Shown here piece by piece: positions 28,716-38,979 of a stretch of 64,000 nt of DNA. Position 1 is the first letter of the stretch; each line of letters begins with the position of its first letter. Origin of the DNA: Thermoflexus hugenholtzii (GTDB lineage Bacteria; Chloroflexota; Anaerolineae; Thermoflexales; Thermoflexaceae); assembly GCF_018771565.1 (NCBI RefSeq), contig NZ_CP076326.1, positions 2,046,001-2,110,000 of the forward strand, read 5' to 3'. The position numbers and the translations under genes were made by a program. The notes beneath the pieces were generated by a model. The model saw only the letters and a list, made by a program, of their open reading frames with translations, was not told the DNA's origin and made no database searches.

Positions 28716-29054
28716 CTAATTCGACGAGAACAGGGATCCGCCTCCCCGGGCGAGCGCCCACCCTAACTGCTGGAGAATGAGCGCCTGCAGGGATGCAAGG
28801 CGTTCCTCATGGCGTCGCCGCATCTCCTCGAATTCGGCCTCCAGCTGGGCCAGGCGCTCCTCCATCCGATACCGGGCCTCCTCCAGCTCCGCCATCCGCT
28901 CCTCCAGCATCCGCAAACGAATGGAGGAGGTCACCATCCACTGATAGAAAGCCCGGATCAGATCCACCAGCGCCCTCACATCCACTGACTCCGGATCCGA
29001 CTCCAGACGGCGGAGAAACGCCTCCAGATCCTCCAGCCCCTGATCCATCGCCAT
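28716..29054 (-). CDS. Small coiled-coil protein, unknown function
   Basis: 112 residues: a helical head (GLEDLEAFLRRLESDPESVDVRALVDLIRAFYQW), then a coiled coil rich in E-E-R-x-x-x-L-E heptads (about 45-85) and a short apolar tail (LQQLGWALARGGGSLF). No signal peptide. It resembles a short version of the coiled-coil proteins common in this lineage, such as the one at the left edge, but shares no long identity. A TATAAT on the minus strand at 29116-29121 could be its -10 box. Function is unknown. Confidence 0.7.
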   Translation of the reverse strand: MAMDQGLEDLEAFLRRLESDPESVDVRALVDLIRAFYQWMVTSSIRLRMLEERMAELEEARYRMEERLAQLEAEFEEMRRRHEERLASLQALILQQLGWALARGGGSLFSSN

Positions 29055-29243
29055 TTCCTCACACCTCCGCGCGTGAGATTCAGCGGTCAGGCTGGTGCGT
29101 CTCCCAACTCTCCCGATTATAGCCGTCCGGCTTCCCGGCTATAAAGAATCCCCCACCAGGAAGAGCGCACCGGCCTTTGCCGGATAAAAGTAAAATGAAC
29201 AGGCCCGAAGGGACCGATTCCCGGCAAGCCTGGCTCGGAAACC

Positions 29244-30395
29244 ATGCGGGTGGTCCATTTATACAAGGACTACTTCCCGATCCTCGGAGGGATCGAGAAT
29301 CACATTCGGTTCCTGGCGGAGGCCCAGGCCCGCTCCGGCCTGGAAGTCATCGTCCTGGTGACCTCTCCCACCTGCCGAACCCAGGAGATCCGGGAGGGGA
29401 ACCTGTGGGTGTTGAAGGCCGGGCGCTGGCTCACGGTGTCCTCTACCCCTCTGAGCCCTGTTTTCTTCCTGCACGCCCGGCGCCTCCTTCCCCATTGCGA
29501 TCTGATCCACCTGCATCACCCCTACCCACCGGCGGAACTGGCCTACCTCCTGACCGGAGGAGGGATCCCTGCCGTCATGACCTACCACAGCGATATCGTG
29601 CGCCAGCGCCTGGGCAGCCGGCTCTATCGTCCGCTGCTCCATCGCGTGCTCTCCCGGGTCGACCGTATCCTGGTCACCAGCCCCGTTTATCTGGAGACCT
29701 CCCCCCACCTGCGAGCCTTCCGTGAAAAATGCCGTGTGGTTCCCCTGGGCATCGATCTCACCCGCTTTCTCTCCGCTCCCCCCGATGCGACGCGGGCCCT
29801 GCGCGCCTCCTGGTGCGAGACGCCCCAACGTCCCCACGTCCTCTTCGTGGGCCGCCTGCGGTATTACAAGGGGCTCGAGACCCTGCTCCACGCGCTCAAG
29901 CGCCTACCGGATGTCCACGCCGTGATCGTGGGGACCGGCCCGATGGAACGGCCATGGCGCGCCCTGACGCATGATCTGGGGCTCTCCCCGCGCGTGCATT
30001 TCCTCGGGGACATCCCGGATGCCCAGCTGCCCCTGTTTTATCACGCGGCCGATCTCTTTGTGCTGCCGGCCAGCGCGCGGGCGGAGGCGTTCGGGACCGT
30101 GCTGCTGGAGGCGATGGCCGCCGGCCTGCCGGTGATCACCACCGACATCGGGACGGGGACCCGCTGGGTGGTCGGCGAGGCGGGATGGGTGGTGCCTCCC
30201 TGGGATCCGGAAGCCCTGGCCACTGCCATCGGCGAGATCCTTGGGGATCCCGTCACCGCCCGGGCGCGCGGCGTGCAGGGCCGAGAGCGGGTTCGAGCGC
30301 ACTTCACCCTGGAGAAGATGGTCGAGAACGTGATGGCGGTTTACCAGGAGGTCCTCCACCAGGCCCATCCCCAGAGGGCCAGCCCCAACCCGTAA
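29244..30395 (+). CDS. Glycosyltransferase family 4
   Basis: 383 residues, GT-B fold. The N-terminal acceptor domain has MRVVHLYKDYFPILGGIENH and HLHHPYPPAELAYLL. The C-terminal donor domain has LFVGRLRYYKGLETLLHALK, HFLGDIPDAQLPLFYHAADL and the catalytic E-x7-E region AEAFGTVLLEAMAAGLPVI. Enzymes of this type are retaining transferases, many mannosyl- or glucosyltransferases in cell-surface glycan assembly. It stands alone on the plus strand and its 3' end overlaps the convergent membrane-protein gene by about 55 bp. The sugar is not assignable. Confidence 0.92.
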   Translation: MRVVHLYKDYFPILGGIENHIRFLAEAQARSGLEVIVLVTSPTCRTQEIREGNLWVLKAGRWLTVSSTPLSPVFFLHARRLLPHCDLIHLHHPYPPAELAYLLTGGGIPAVMTYHSDIVRQRLGSRLYRPLLHRVLSRVDRILVTSPVYLETSPHLRAFREKCRVVPLGIDLTRFLSAPPDATRALRASWCETPQRPHVLFVGRLRYYKGLETLLHALKRLPDVHAVIVGTGPMERPWRALTHDLGLSPRVHFLGDIPDAQLPLFYHAADLFVLPASARAEAFGTVLLEAMAAGLPVITTDIGTGTRWVVGEAGWVVPPWDPEALATAIGEILGDPVTARARGVQGRERVRAHFTLEKMVENVMAVYQEVLHQAHPQRASPNP

Positions 30396-30961
30396 AGCGG
30401 AAGCCCCCAGCCCACATTCGGCGGGATCCGGAGATGTTCGCCCCAGAGCCTCCACGCCTGCACCAGCTCCGGCCCGGTGATCCCCAGGACAGCGGGGGGC
30501 AGAGCCAGGGCCACCCGGCGGCGCCAAGGGACAGGCCAGAGAGGCAGCGATGCGACGAGGCAGGCAGCCATCAGGCCGCCGATGAAACCGCCTCGCCCTT
30601 CAATGGACCAGGGGTTCAAGAGCTCCGGGTAAGGAGGCCATGTAGCCAGCGGCCACAGGAGGGCGAGGAGCCAGAGGAACCCCCGCGGGGAGGCCCGTAA
30701 CCTTCGCTCCGGACCCAGCGATAGGAGGGCGAGGCCGAGGGCAAGACCCCATAGAGGCATCCACAGACGCTCCCGGACCAGAGGCCCATAACCGGCCCGC
30801 TGGAAGAAAACCAGGAAATGGGGCAGATCGAACCCGGAGAACGTCAACCCAGCTGTTGAGCCCTCCACCCACGGAGCCCAGTAACCGGCCAGCATCAACC
30901 CCCAAGCGATCCATGCGAGAAAGCGGGCAGAAACGCTGGACGATGCGCCGGAGCGTGTCAT
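30341..30961 (-). CDS. Multi-pass membrane protein, unknown function
   Basis: 206 residues with about five hydrophobic segments: FLAWIAWGLMLAGYWAPWV, LWGLALGLALLSL, GFLWLLALLWPLATW, IGGLMAACLVASLPLW and LPLYGLGLALWGWAWW. No catalytic motif is recognised. Its 3' end overlaps the end of the GT4 gene tail to tail by about 55 bp, so one of the two C-termini is read antisense to the other. Confidence 0.65.
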   Translation of the reverse strand: MTRSGASSSVSARFLAWIAWGLMLAGYWAPWVEGSTAGLTFSGFDLPHFLVFFQRAGYGPLVRERLWMPLWGLALGLALLSLGPERRLRASPRGFLWLLALLWPLATWPPYPELLNPWSIEGRGGFIGGLMAACLVASLPLWPVPWRRRVALALPPAVLGITGPELVQAWRLWGEHLRIPPNVGWGLPLYGLGLALWGWAWWRTSW

Positions 30962-31000
30962 TCACTCCCCCTCCACTGCTTGGAGATTGTGGCGATGGGC

Positions 31001-31159
31001 TCATGGGGTGGGCAGGAACAGCGGGAAAGGCGTTGGCGTCGGCGGAGGCGGCGGGGCGCTGGTGATCAAGCTGGTCAGGATCAGACTGATCACCGCCAGG
31101 ATCGCCAGGATGATGAACAGCGTTTGTTGCCATGGGCGTGCGCGCGGACGACGAGCCAT
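31001..31159 (-). CDS. Small single-pass membrane protein
   Basis: 52 residues from the ATG at 31159: a basic N-terminus (ARRPRARPWQQ), one hydrophobic helix (TLFIILAILAVISLILTSLI) and a Pro/Thr tail (PPPPPTPTPFPLFLPTP). This layout is frequent for short envelope proteins of Chloroflexota. A longer in-frame start at 31312 is less likely because that extension has no protein-like pattern. Function unknown. Confidence 0.55.
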   Translation of the reverse strand: MARRPRARPWQQTLFIILAILAVISLILTSLITSAPPPPPTPTPFPLFLPTP

Positions 31160-31330
31160 TGAGCCTCGCACCCCTCGAGATATTCCACGAAGTCTTGCGG
31201 GAATTCTTGGTATAACAGGATCAGCGTCCTCGCGTTCACGCCCATTATTATAATCGAGGTTCGTTTCGGGGCTCTCAGCCAAGACATCGGATCGGTCCCT
31301 CATCTCATTCAAGCAAAGGAGGCATAGGAG

Positions 31331-32074
31331 ATGCCGCGTCGCGGCGAAGTGTTACTGGCCATGGGGGTGCTGCTTGTCCTCTGGCATATCCTGGCGGCGC
31401 TGGTCCAGCGTCCCATCCTGCCTGCCCCGTTCACGGTAGGGATCGCTCTGGTGAGGGGTTTCCAAGGAGAGCTGGGATGGCACTTCCTGGCCAGCGCCGG
31501 GCGGGTGATCATCAGCATCCTCCTCTCGATCGCCACGGCAGCTCCTCTGGGGTTGCTCTTGGGACTCAGCCCCGGGCTGCACCGGCTGGTTTCTCCTTTC
31601 TTGTATCTGCTGTATCCGATCCCCAAAGTCGTGCTGGTGCCGATCCTCATCCTCTTCTTTGGGGTCGGGGACCTGGCCAAGATTCTCCTCATCTATCTGA
31701 TCCTCTTCTTTCAGATCCTGGTGCTGGTCCGGGATGCAGCGGCGGGCCTGCGGCCGGAGTTGCTTCTCTCCGTCCGCAGCCTGGGAGCGGGTCGGCGGGC
31801 TCTTTTCTGGTTTGTTTACCTGCCCGCCTCCCTGCCGGCCATCCTAACCGCGGTGCGCCAGAGCATCGGCACCGCAGTGGCCGTGCTATATCTGAGCGAG
31901 CTCCTGGCCACCCGTTACGGGCTGGGCTACTACATTTACATCCAGGCCAGCACGTTTTTTGACTATCCGGCAATGTATGGCGGGATCGTGCTGATGAGCG
32001 GGATGGGACTGGCCCTGTATCTGATCGTGGACGCGCTGGAGCGGCGCTGGTGTCGCTGGCAGTTTGTCTCATAG
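31331..32074 (+). CDS. ABC transporter permease (SsuC/TauC/NrtB type)
   Basis: 247 residues with about six membrane helices and a BPD_transp_1 domain. The cytoplasmic EAA loop, which contacts the ATPase, is SVRSLGAGRRALFWFVYLP. Relatives import sulfonates, taurine, nitrate or pyrimidine precursors. The SD AGGAGG lies 12 bp upstream. No ATPase or substrate-binding protein gene is in the neighbourhood, so it must borrow partners encoded elsewhere or be a relic. The PrsW-like gene follows within 25 bp. Confidence 0.88.
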   Translation: MPRRGEVLLAMGVLLVLWHILAALVQRPILPAPFTVGIALVRGFQGELGWHFLASAGRVIISILLSIATAAPLGLLLGLSPGLHRLVSPFLYLLYPIPKVVLVPILILFFGVGDLAKILLIYLILFFQILVLVRDAAAGLRPELLLSVRSLGAGRRALFWFVYLPASLPAILTAVRQSIGTAVAVLYLSELLATRYGLGYYIYIQASTFFDYPAMYGGIVLMSGMGLALYLIVDALERRWCRWQFVS

Positions 32075-32096
32075 ACGGCATCCGGAGATGGGGGCG

Positions 32097-33104
32097 ATGA
32101 TCGGGCTGGCGCTCCTTCTGAGTTATCTTCCCATGGTGGGTTATGCACTTTTCATATGGTGGCTGGATCGGTATGAGAAGGAGCCGCTCCGGCTGGCCTC
32201 CACAGCCTTTTTATGGGGAACGCTCCCGGCCATCCTGATCGCACTGATGGCGGAAGTGGCCCTGGAGCCTCCCCTCGAGGAGGGGCTGGAGAGAGATCTG
32301 ATCTCCAGCGGTCTGATCGCTCCCCTTGCCGAAGAGACCGCCAAGGGGCTCTTCCTGGCACTGCTGTTCCTCCGGCGCCGGGATGAGATCGACAGCCTGT
32401 ATGATGGATTCCTCTACGGCTCCCTGGTGGGCTTCGGTTTCGCGGCGACCGAGAACGTTTTCTATCTGATTGGAGCGGGAATCGAAGGGGGAACCGCAGC
32501 GATGCTGGCGCTGGCATCCCTGCGGGCGGGGATCTTTGGTCTGAACCACGCCTTCTTCACCGGCTTCACCGGCCTGGGGTTGGCGATGGCGAGGCTGTCG
32601 CCTCGAGGGTTTCGGCGCCTTTGGGCTCCCCTGGTCGGATGGAGCGCAGGGGTCGGCTTCCACGCCTTCCATAACGGAGTGCTGACCCTCGTCAGCCATC
32701 TGGGGGATGAGGGAAGCGTCTTGGTGGGTTGCCTCACAGTTATAGCAGGAGACTGGATGGGGGCGCTGTTAGTGTTCGCCCTGGGGCTATGGGGGCTGTA
32801 TCGAGAACGTCTCTGGATCACATGGTATCTTGGGAAGGAGGTCGAACGCGGAACCTTGCCTCCAGCGGTCTATCAGGAGTGTCGCTCAGCGTGGCGGCGG
32901 GGGTTCCGGCGGTGGGGCGCTCTGTTGCGAGGAGACTGGCAGGAATGGAAGCGATTGGGGGATCTATATGGAGCGGCCATCGAGCTGGCCTTCCGTCAGC
33001 ATCAGCGGCTCGCGTTGGGGGAACAACGCTGGGAGAAGGAAATCGCACGCCTTCGGGAGAGGATCCGAGCCCTGACCGCTCCTTCAAGGATGGGGGATCC
33101 ATAA
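32097..33104 (+). CDS. PrsW-family intramembrane metalloprotease
   Basis: About 335 residues from the ATG at 32097, which has GGAG 9 nt upstream; ATG 32088 or TTG 32064 are alternatives. The first ~240 residues are membrane helices carrying the family motifs: [10 protein letters not shown] (EExxK), [11 protein letters not shown] (ExxxEN-type), HAFFTGFTG and HAFHNGV. PrsW of Bacillus cleaves an anti-sigma factor in the membrane; the substrate here is unknown. A charged ~95-residue cytoplasmic tail follows ([12 protein letters not shown]). It shares a transcript with the ABC permease and ends at a strong terminator. Confidence 0.87.
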   Translation: MIGLALLLSYLPMVGYALFIWWLDRYEKEPLRLASTAFLWGTLPAILIALMAEVALEPPLEEGLERDLISSGLIAPLAEETAKGLFLALLFLRRRDEIDSLYDGFLYGSLVGFGFAATENVFYLIGAGIEGGTAAMLALASLRAGIFGLNHAFFTGFTGLGLAMARLSPRGFRRLWAPLVGWSAGVGFHAFHNGVLTLVSHLGDEGSVLVGCLTVIAGDWMGALLVFALGLWGLYRERLWITWYLGKEVERGTLPPAVYQECRSAWRRGFRRWGALLRGDWQEWKRLGDLYGAAIELAFRQHQRLALGEQRWEKEIARLRERIRALTAPSRMGDP

Positions 33105-33143
33105 AAACAAAAGGACCGGTGTTCAACCGGCCCTTTTGTTTTT
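33104..33143. terminator. Bidirectional terminator between prsW-like gene and 23S rRNA
   Basis: AAAACAAAAGG-A-CCGG pairs with CCGG-C-CCTTTTGTTTT around a 7-nt loop, giving A and T tracts on both sides. It can end the plus-strand permease/PrsW transcript and the minus-strand rRNA transcript. Confidence 0.85.
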
Positions 33144-33178
33144 CACTCGCACTCACATATAGAGGAAGTGGAAGGGTT

Positions 33179-33230
33179 AACCGAACAGAGCGTGGGCTCG
33201 GGGGACGGGTTCTCCGCGTCACGTGTAAGC
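33179..33230 (-). repeat. 3' half of the pre-23S processing stalk
   Basis: Three blocks, 33206-33230, 33196-33202 and 33179-33195, are exact inverted copies of 37706-37730, 37734-37740 and 37764-37780. In the transcript they would pair 25, 7 and 17 bp and bring the two ends of 23S rRNA together, the substrate normally cut by RNase III. Confidence 0.8.
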
Positions 33231-33349
33231 CCTCGGCCGTTAGTACCGCTCAGCTTCACCCGTTACCGGGCTTCCACCTGCGGCCTATCAAACCGGTCGT
33301 CTCCCGGCGGCCTTACCCGGTCAAAGCCGGTGGGGGGCCTCATCTTGGG

Positions 33350-33387
<38 letters not shown>

Positions 33388-33440
33388 TCCGGACGTTGGC
33401 TACCCGGCGATGCCGCTGGCGCGACAACCGGCACACCAGA

Positions 33441-33476
<36 letters not shown>

Positions 33477-33494
33477 CACCCCTCAAGCCCCCAA

Positions 33495-33546
<52 letters not shown>

Positions 33547-33554
33547 ACGTACCG

Positions 33555-33588
<34 letters not shown>

Positions 33589-33592
33589 TGTC

Positions 33593-33628
<36 letters not shown>

Positions 33629-33664
33629 GAGCGAGGCCGTCGATGTGAACTCTTGGGCCTCACC

Positions 33665-33699
<35 letters not shown>

Positions 33700-34140
33700 T
33701 CCACGGCCCTTCCACACGGAACCGTGGGGTCACTAGGCCCGGCTTTCGCCCCTGCTCGGCTTGTCAGCCTCGCAGTCAAGCCCCCTTATGCCCTTGCACT
33801 CAACGGCGGGTTTCCATTCCGCCTGAGGGGACCTTTGGGCGCCTCCGTTACCTTTTAGGAGGCTGCCGCCCCAGCAAAACTGGCAACCAGGCACTGTCCG
33901 CCGCCCGGGTTCACGGGTCGGCGTTAGGGCCAAGATTTGACCAGGGTGGTATTTCACCGGCGGCTCCACCCGAGCTGGCGCCCGGGCTTCTCAGCCTCCC
34001 ACCTATCCTACACAGGCCAAACCCTAACCCAATACCAGGCTCCAGTAAAGCTCCACGGGGTCTTTTTGTCCCGCTGCGGGCACTGCGCGTCTTCACGCAG
34101 TTCGCAGTTTCGCCGGGACCCTCCTCGGGACAGCGCCCCG

Positions 34141-34171
<31 letters not shown>

Positions 34172-34940
34172 CGCCTTCTCCCAGTGTTTCCACTGGAGGC
34201 AGACTATCCCTTCACCTCACCCGAGCACCCTTAGGAGATCCTCCTTCCGATAACGACGCTTGCCGCTCGGATTCATCTCATACGCCAGATCGATGATGCG
34301 CCTCAGATACTCCCGATTGCGATGGCGATTCGCGTGAACCCAGCGGCAAATTTGGGCGAAACGTTCGAAATCTGCCCGCTTCGCTGTTTGCAGAGGATAG
34401 CGCTCGAAGTGGGGAAGCACGCGTTGCACGATGTCCGAGATCGATCGCACTTCCCACTTGTAGGTGCGGTCCCCGCGCGAGTAGCGGATGGCTCCGCAAC
34501 CGAAGAAACGGCGCAGGGCTTTCAGCACCTCCAGCGAGCGCTCATTCAGGGCGACAGCGAAAGCGGGACGCACCTCGATCCCTGTAGACAGCGAGGGACG
34601 CAGATTGAAACTCACCATGAAACTTCCCTCGCCGTCCACCAGCCCGGTCACATACCAGGGATCCAGTTGCATCATCTCGCCCCACCTCATCCGGAAGGAG
34701 GCTCCATAGGCGCCCTCGGCTCGCCGCATCTGGGCGAGGGGTGAGGGCCGGCGTGTTGCGCGGGGTGGGGAACCGCGCCTCCCCTTTCGGGTCAGTCGTT
34801 ACGGGGTCAAGCCCGGCGAGGGCCGGGCCGACTTCCCTCGGGATCACCCCACGCCGTCCCGCACCACGGCAGGAGGGCTCCCCCGATATGAGCCGGCGTT
34901 TCATCTCCCCTCGCGGGGAGAAGGGGCAAGCGATCGGCTT
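34172..34940 (-). mobile_element. Group I intron at 23S position 1951 (E. coli numbering)
   Basis: Removing 34172-34940 (769 nt) joins ...GTCGGGT to AAGTTCCGACC, the uninterrupted E. coli sequence. The upstream exon ends in U and the intron ends in G, as group I splicing requires. Near the 3' end an S-like element (GGATAGTC, about 34200-34212) precedes a GAAA-capped hairpin that looks like P9. An R-like CGTAACGACTGACC lies near 34791-34803. The endonuclease gene sits between R and S. The same site (L1951) is known to hold an intron in Coxiella burnetii. Splicing itself is inferred. Confidence 0.85.
34217..34675 (-). CDS. LAGLIDADG homing endonuclease of the L1951 intron
   Basis: 152 residues from the ATG at 34675 (GAGGTGGGG just upstream). 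A single LAGLIDADG helix, WYVTGLVDGEGSF, near the N-terminus implies a homodimeric enzyme; the acidic residue of DGEG is the usual metal ligand. The body has the family beta-saddle (LRRFFGCGAIRYSRGD, YKWEVRSISDIVQRVLPHF) and a final helix with RREYL-type motifs. Such enzymes cut intronless 23S alleles at the insertion site and start intron homing. Its stop codon almost touches the intron S element, so it appears to be placed in the P8 region. Confidence 0.9.
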   Translation of the reverse strand: MMQLDPWYVTGLVDGEGSFMVSFNLRPSLSTGIEVRPAFAVALNERSLEVLKALRRFFGCGAIRYSRGDRTYKWEVRSISDIVQRVLPHFERYPLQTAKRADFERFAQICRWVHANRHRNREYLRRIIDLAYEMNPSGKRRYRKEDLLRVLG

Positions 34941-34960
34941 ACCCGACAAGGAATTTCGCT
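34941..34960 (-). other. 20-nt internal 23S exon between two introns
   Basis: This segment corresponds exactly to E. coli 23S 1932-1951 and is the only mature rRNA sequence between the two introns. It lies in domain IV beside helices 69-71. Confidence 0.9.
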
Positions 34961-35707
<747 letters not shown>

Positions 35708-35736
35708 GTTCAGGGCTACACCGGCCGAAGCCGGGT

Positions 35737-35774
<38 letters not shown>

Positions 35775-36529
35775 GGCCCCTATACTTCCCCTTACGGGTT
35801 AGCAGAGACCTGTGGTTTAGGTAACCAGTCGCCAGGGCCTGTTCACTGCGGCCTCCTCGGGCTCGGCCCGAAGGCCTCACCCTACGCGAGGCACCCCTTC
35901 TCCCGAAGTTACGGGGTCAGTTTGCCGAGTTCCCTGAGGAGGGTTCTCCCGTCCGCCTTGGCGCGCTTACGCCAGCCTACCGGTGTCGGTTTGCGGTACG
36001 GGCACCCGGGCTTCAACGCTTAGAGGCTTTTCTCGGCAGTGTGGGCTCGACCACTTCCGCCGGGTTTCCCCGGCTCGCCATCATCCCTCAGGCTCCGGCG
36101 GCGGATTTGCCTACCGCCTTCATCGCCCTAAGGACTTGGCACCGGCACAGCCAGCGGCCGGCTGGCCTACCCTCCTGCGTCCCCCCTTCGCTCCACCCGG
36201 GTGGGGCCGGAATATTAACCGGCTGTCCATCGGCTACGCCTTTCGGCCTCGCCTTAGGTCCCGCCTAACCCGACGCGGATCGACCTTGCGTCGGAAACCT
36301 TAGGCCTTCGGCGGACGCGGTTCTCACGCGTCTTCCGCTACTCGTGCCGGCATTCTCACTTCCGCACGCTCCACGCGTCCTCACGGTCGCGCTTCCACGC
36401 GTGCGGAACGCTCCCCTACCGCTCCCGTGCCTCATCGGCACGAGAACCCGCTGCTTCGGCGCCGGGCTTAAGCCCCGTTACATTTTCGGCGCAGGGCCGC
36501 TCGACCAGTGAGCTGTTACGCACTCTTTA

Positions 36530-36565
<36 letters not shown>

Positions 36566-37137
36566 ATAGCAGCCCCACATCCTTTCCCACTGAGCCCGGA
36601 CTTGGGGGCCTTAGCAGGCGGTCTGGGTTGTTCCCCTCTCGACCATGGAGGTTATCCCCCACGGTCCGACTCCCACGCTGCACGTGGCGGCATTCGGAGT
36701 TTGACAGGGTTCGGTAGCATAACGCCCCTAGCCCTACCAGTGCTCTACCTCCGCCACGGACCGCGTGAGGCTAGCCCTAAAGCTATTTCGGGGAGAACGA
36801 GCTATCTCCGGGTTCGATTGGCATATCACCTCTACCCACAGCTCATCCCACACCTTTGCACTGGTGATGGGTTCGGGCCTCCACGGGGGATTAGCCCCGC
36901 TTCACCCTGGCCATGGGTAGCTCACCCGGTTTCGCGTCTACTCCCGGCGACGAGACGCCCTGTTCGGACTCGCTTTCGCTCCGGCTCCGGGTGTGACCCC
37001 CTTAGCCTTCGCCACCGAGAGTAACTCGCCGGCTCATTCTCCAAAAGGCACGCCCTCAGGCATTGCCCCCAAAGGGGCCATAGCCCTCGGACCGCTTGTA
37101 GGCATGCGGTTTCAGGTTCTATTTCACTCCCCTCACC

Positions 37138-37171
<34 letters not shown>

Positions 37172-37705
37172 GCGCTATCGGTCGCCAGGGGTATTTAGCC
37201 TTGGAGGGTGGTCCCCCCTGCTTCCCACGACCTTCCACGTGGGCCGTGGTACTCGGGATCCCATCCCCGGGAGGCCTTCGACCTTTCGCCTACGGGGCTA
37301 TCACCCTCTATGGCGGGCCTTTCCAGACCACTTCGGCTAGGCCAAGGCTTGGTAACTCCCTGAGGCGTCCGAGGCCGCCCCCGGATGGGTCCCACAACCC
37401 CCACAGGGCAACGCCCTCGGGCTTTAACACCCTGTGGGTTTGGGCTCTTCCCCGTTCGCTCGCCACTACTAGGGGAATCTCGGTTGATTTCTTTTCCTGG
37501 GGGTACTAAGATGTTTCAGTTCCCCCCGTGCCCCTCCGTGGCCTATGGATTCAGCCACGGATGCCTGGGGTTCACCCCAGGCGGGTTTCCCCATTCGGGC
37601 ACCCCCGGGTCATCGCGCCCGCACACGGCTCCCCGAGGCTTTTCGCAGTGTGCCGCGCCCTTCATCGGCCCCTGGCGCCAAGGCATCCACCGCATGCCCT
37701 TACTC

Positions 37706-37780
37706 GCTTACACGTGACGCGGAGAACCCGTTTCCCGAGCTGCCCGCGTTGCTTTCCTCTATTCCACGCTCTGTTCGGTT
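37706..37780 (-). repeat. 5' half of the pre-23S processing stalk
   Basis: Blocks at 37706-37730, 37734-37740 and 37764-37780 are perfect inverted matches of the three trailer blocks at 33179-33230. They lie between the internal 23S promoter and the mature 5' end. Confidence 0.8.
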
Positions 37781-37919
37781 GTTAAGGTGCACGCCGGACT
37801 CCTCGCCCGACTCACCATGACGAGCCCCTTCCCGGCCCGCCAGCGGATGGCCGCTGGCTCCCGCCTCCGAACCAAACCCTGCCCGGCTTCGGGAGCCAGC
37901 CTCCATCCGGCAACGCTGG

Positions 37920-37948
37920 ATTATAACGAGGAGTCCCTCTCCTGTCAA
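37920..37948 (-). promoter_or_regulatory. Perfect consensus promoter directly upstream of 23S
   Basis: On the minus strand TTGACA (37948-37943), exactly 17 nt, then TATAAT (37925-37920). It lies between tRNA-Ala and 23S, about 200 bp before the mature 23S 5' end and upstream of the processing stalk, so 23S can be transcribed independently of the tRNAs. Confidence 0.85.
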
Positions 37949-37958
37949 GGTGCCCAGG

Positions 37959-38031
37959 TGGAGATGACGGGATTCGAACCCGTGACCTCCTCCGTGCAAA
38001 GGAGGCGCTCTCCCATCTGAGCTACATCCCC
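37959..38031 (-). tRNA. tRNA-Ala (anticodon UGC)
   Basis: 73-nt cloverleaf: acceptor GGGGATG/CATCTCC with the alanine identity pair G3-U70, anticodon stem CCTCC/GGAGG around TTTGCAC, T arm ACGGG-TTCGAAT-CCCGT, discriminator A. CCA is not encoded. It lies 8 bp after tRNA-Ile. Confidence 0.96.
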
Positions 38032-38039
38032 ACCTCAGG

Positions 38040-38113
38040 TGGGCCTGCCTGGACTCGAACCAGGGACCCCTCCCTTATCAGGGGAGTGCTCTGACCGCCT
38101 GAGCTACAGGCCC
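38040..38113 (-). tRNA. tRNA-Ile (anticodon GAU)
   Basis: 74-nt cloverleaf: acceptor GGGCCTG/CAGGCCC, anticodon stem CTCCC/GGGAG around CTGATAA, T arm CCTGG-TTCGAGT-CCAGG, discriminator A. CCA is not encoded. The Ile-Ala pair is what normally sits in the 16S-23S spacer, but here no 16S precedes it. Confidence 0.96.
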
Positions 38114-38136
38114 ACACCTCATACTGCGCTTATGAT

Positions 38137-38164
38137 TTTATACGCCGATCGCGTCCCCTGTCAA
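38137..38164 (-). promoter_or_regulatory. Promoter of the tRNA-Ile/tRNA-Ala/23S unit
   Basis: On the minus strand TTGACA (38164-38159), a 16-nt spacer and TATAAA (38142-38137), about 24 bp before tRNA-Ile. Its position shows the transcription unit starts with the tRNAs. Nothing else is seen in the rest of the 218-bp gap up to the Uma2 gene. Confidence 0.8.
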
Positions 38165-38331
38165 GATGCCGCCCGGCGGGGCACACGAGGAGGATCCTTG
38201 AGCCGGAGGTCTGAAGCCCTCTCGGAGGAGGTCGCCCCCTGAGATCCCCCATAGCCTTCTATGAGGAAGAGACCCCCGAAGCATCCATCTCCATCCCGGG
38301 CTTGCCTCGGGGAACACCCGGCGGCGTCTTC

Positions 38332-38979
38332 CTATGTCCCGGGCGCCCCGAGGATGGCCCGCAAACATTCCGTCACGGGAGGCAGGGGGGTCTGGAACAG
38401 CCATCCCACCTCCAGCCAGAACCCCGGCACCGCGATGCTGGCCACCCGTCCCGCCCGCACCTCCTCCACCGCATATCGATCCCCCTGCCGCCGATGCACC
38501 CACAGCACCCCCTCCTCCCCATCCACCCCCCAATACTCCTCCACCCCCGCCCGCGCATATTCCTCCGCCTTCTCCCACAGATCCAGGGTCCGCGTCGACG
38601 GGCTCACCACCTCCACCACCAGCGCCGGCACCACCTCCAGGGGCACCCCCTGCGCCCGCCCCACATCCTCCGGACGGATCACGAACACATCCGGCTCCCG
38701 CACCACGTCCGGCAACACCCGCACCGCCGCCGGCCCCATCAAAACTTTCCCCCACCCCCTGGCTTCACAATAGCCCCGAAGGAGCCAGTAGAGGAAGCCG
38801 ACGAGATCTTGATGTTCCGCGGTGGCCGGTGAGTGCATCAGGACCTCCCCCCGGACGAACTCCCAAATCCGGTCCTCCGGCGCCTCCCGGAGATAGCGCT
38901 CCAGCGTCCACCCTCCCATCCGGATCACATACGGCTCCCGCACCGGAACCTTCCGCTCGTCCACCACCATCACCCCCAT
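38332..38979 (-). CDS. Uma2-family (DUF820) putative restriction-endonuclease-like protein
   Basis: 215 residues from the ATG at 38979 (GGGAGGTG 4 nt upstream). It shows the PD-(D/E)xK-like core of Uma2: MHSPATAEHQDLVGFLYWLL, REPDVFVIRPEDV, VPALVVEVVSPST and EKAEEYARAGVEEYWGVD. Such genes are highly multiplied in cyanobacteria and Chloroflexota. Nuclease activity is predicted from fold, but their biological role is unknown. The 276-bp gap upstream holds no recognisable feature. Confidence 0.9.
   Translation of the reverse strand: MGVMVVDERKVPVREPYVIRMGGWTLERYLREAPEDRIWEFVRGEVLMHSPATAEHQDLVGFLYWLLRGYCEARGWGKVLMGPAAVRVLPDVVREPDVFVIRPEDVGRAQGVPLEVVPALVVEVVSPSTRTLDLWEKAEEYARAGVEEYWGVDGEEGVLWVHRRQGDRYAVEEVRAGRVASIAVPGFWLEVGWLFQTPLPPVTECLRAILGAPGT

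Noticed and set aside
33144-33223. Possible 5S rRNA downstream of 23S
   Set aside because: Only the processing trailer and terminator fit in this space; no 5S-like sequence is visible.
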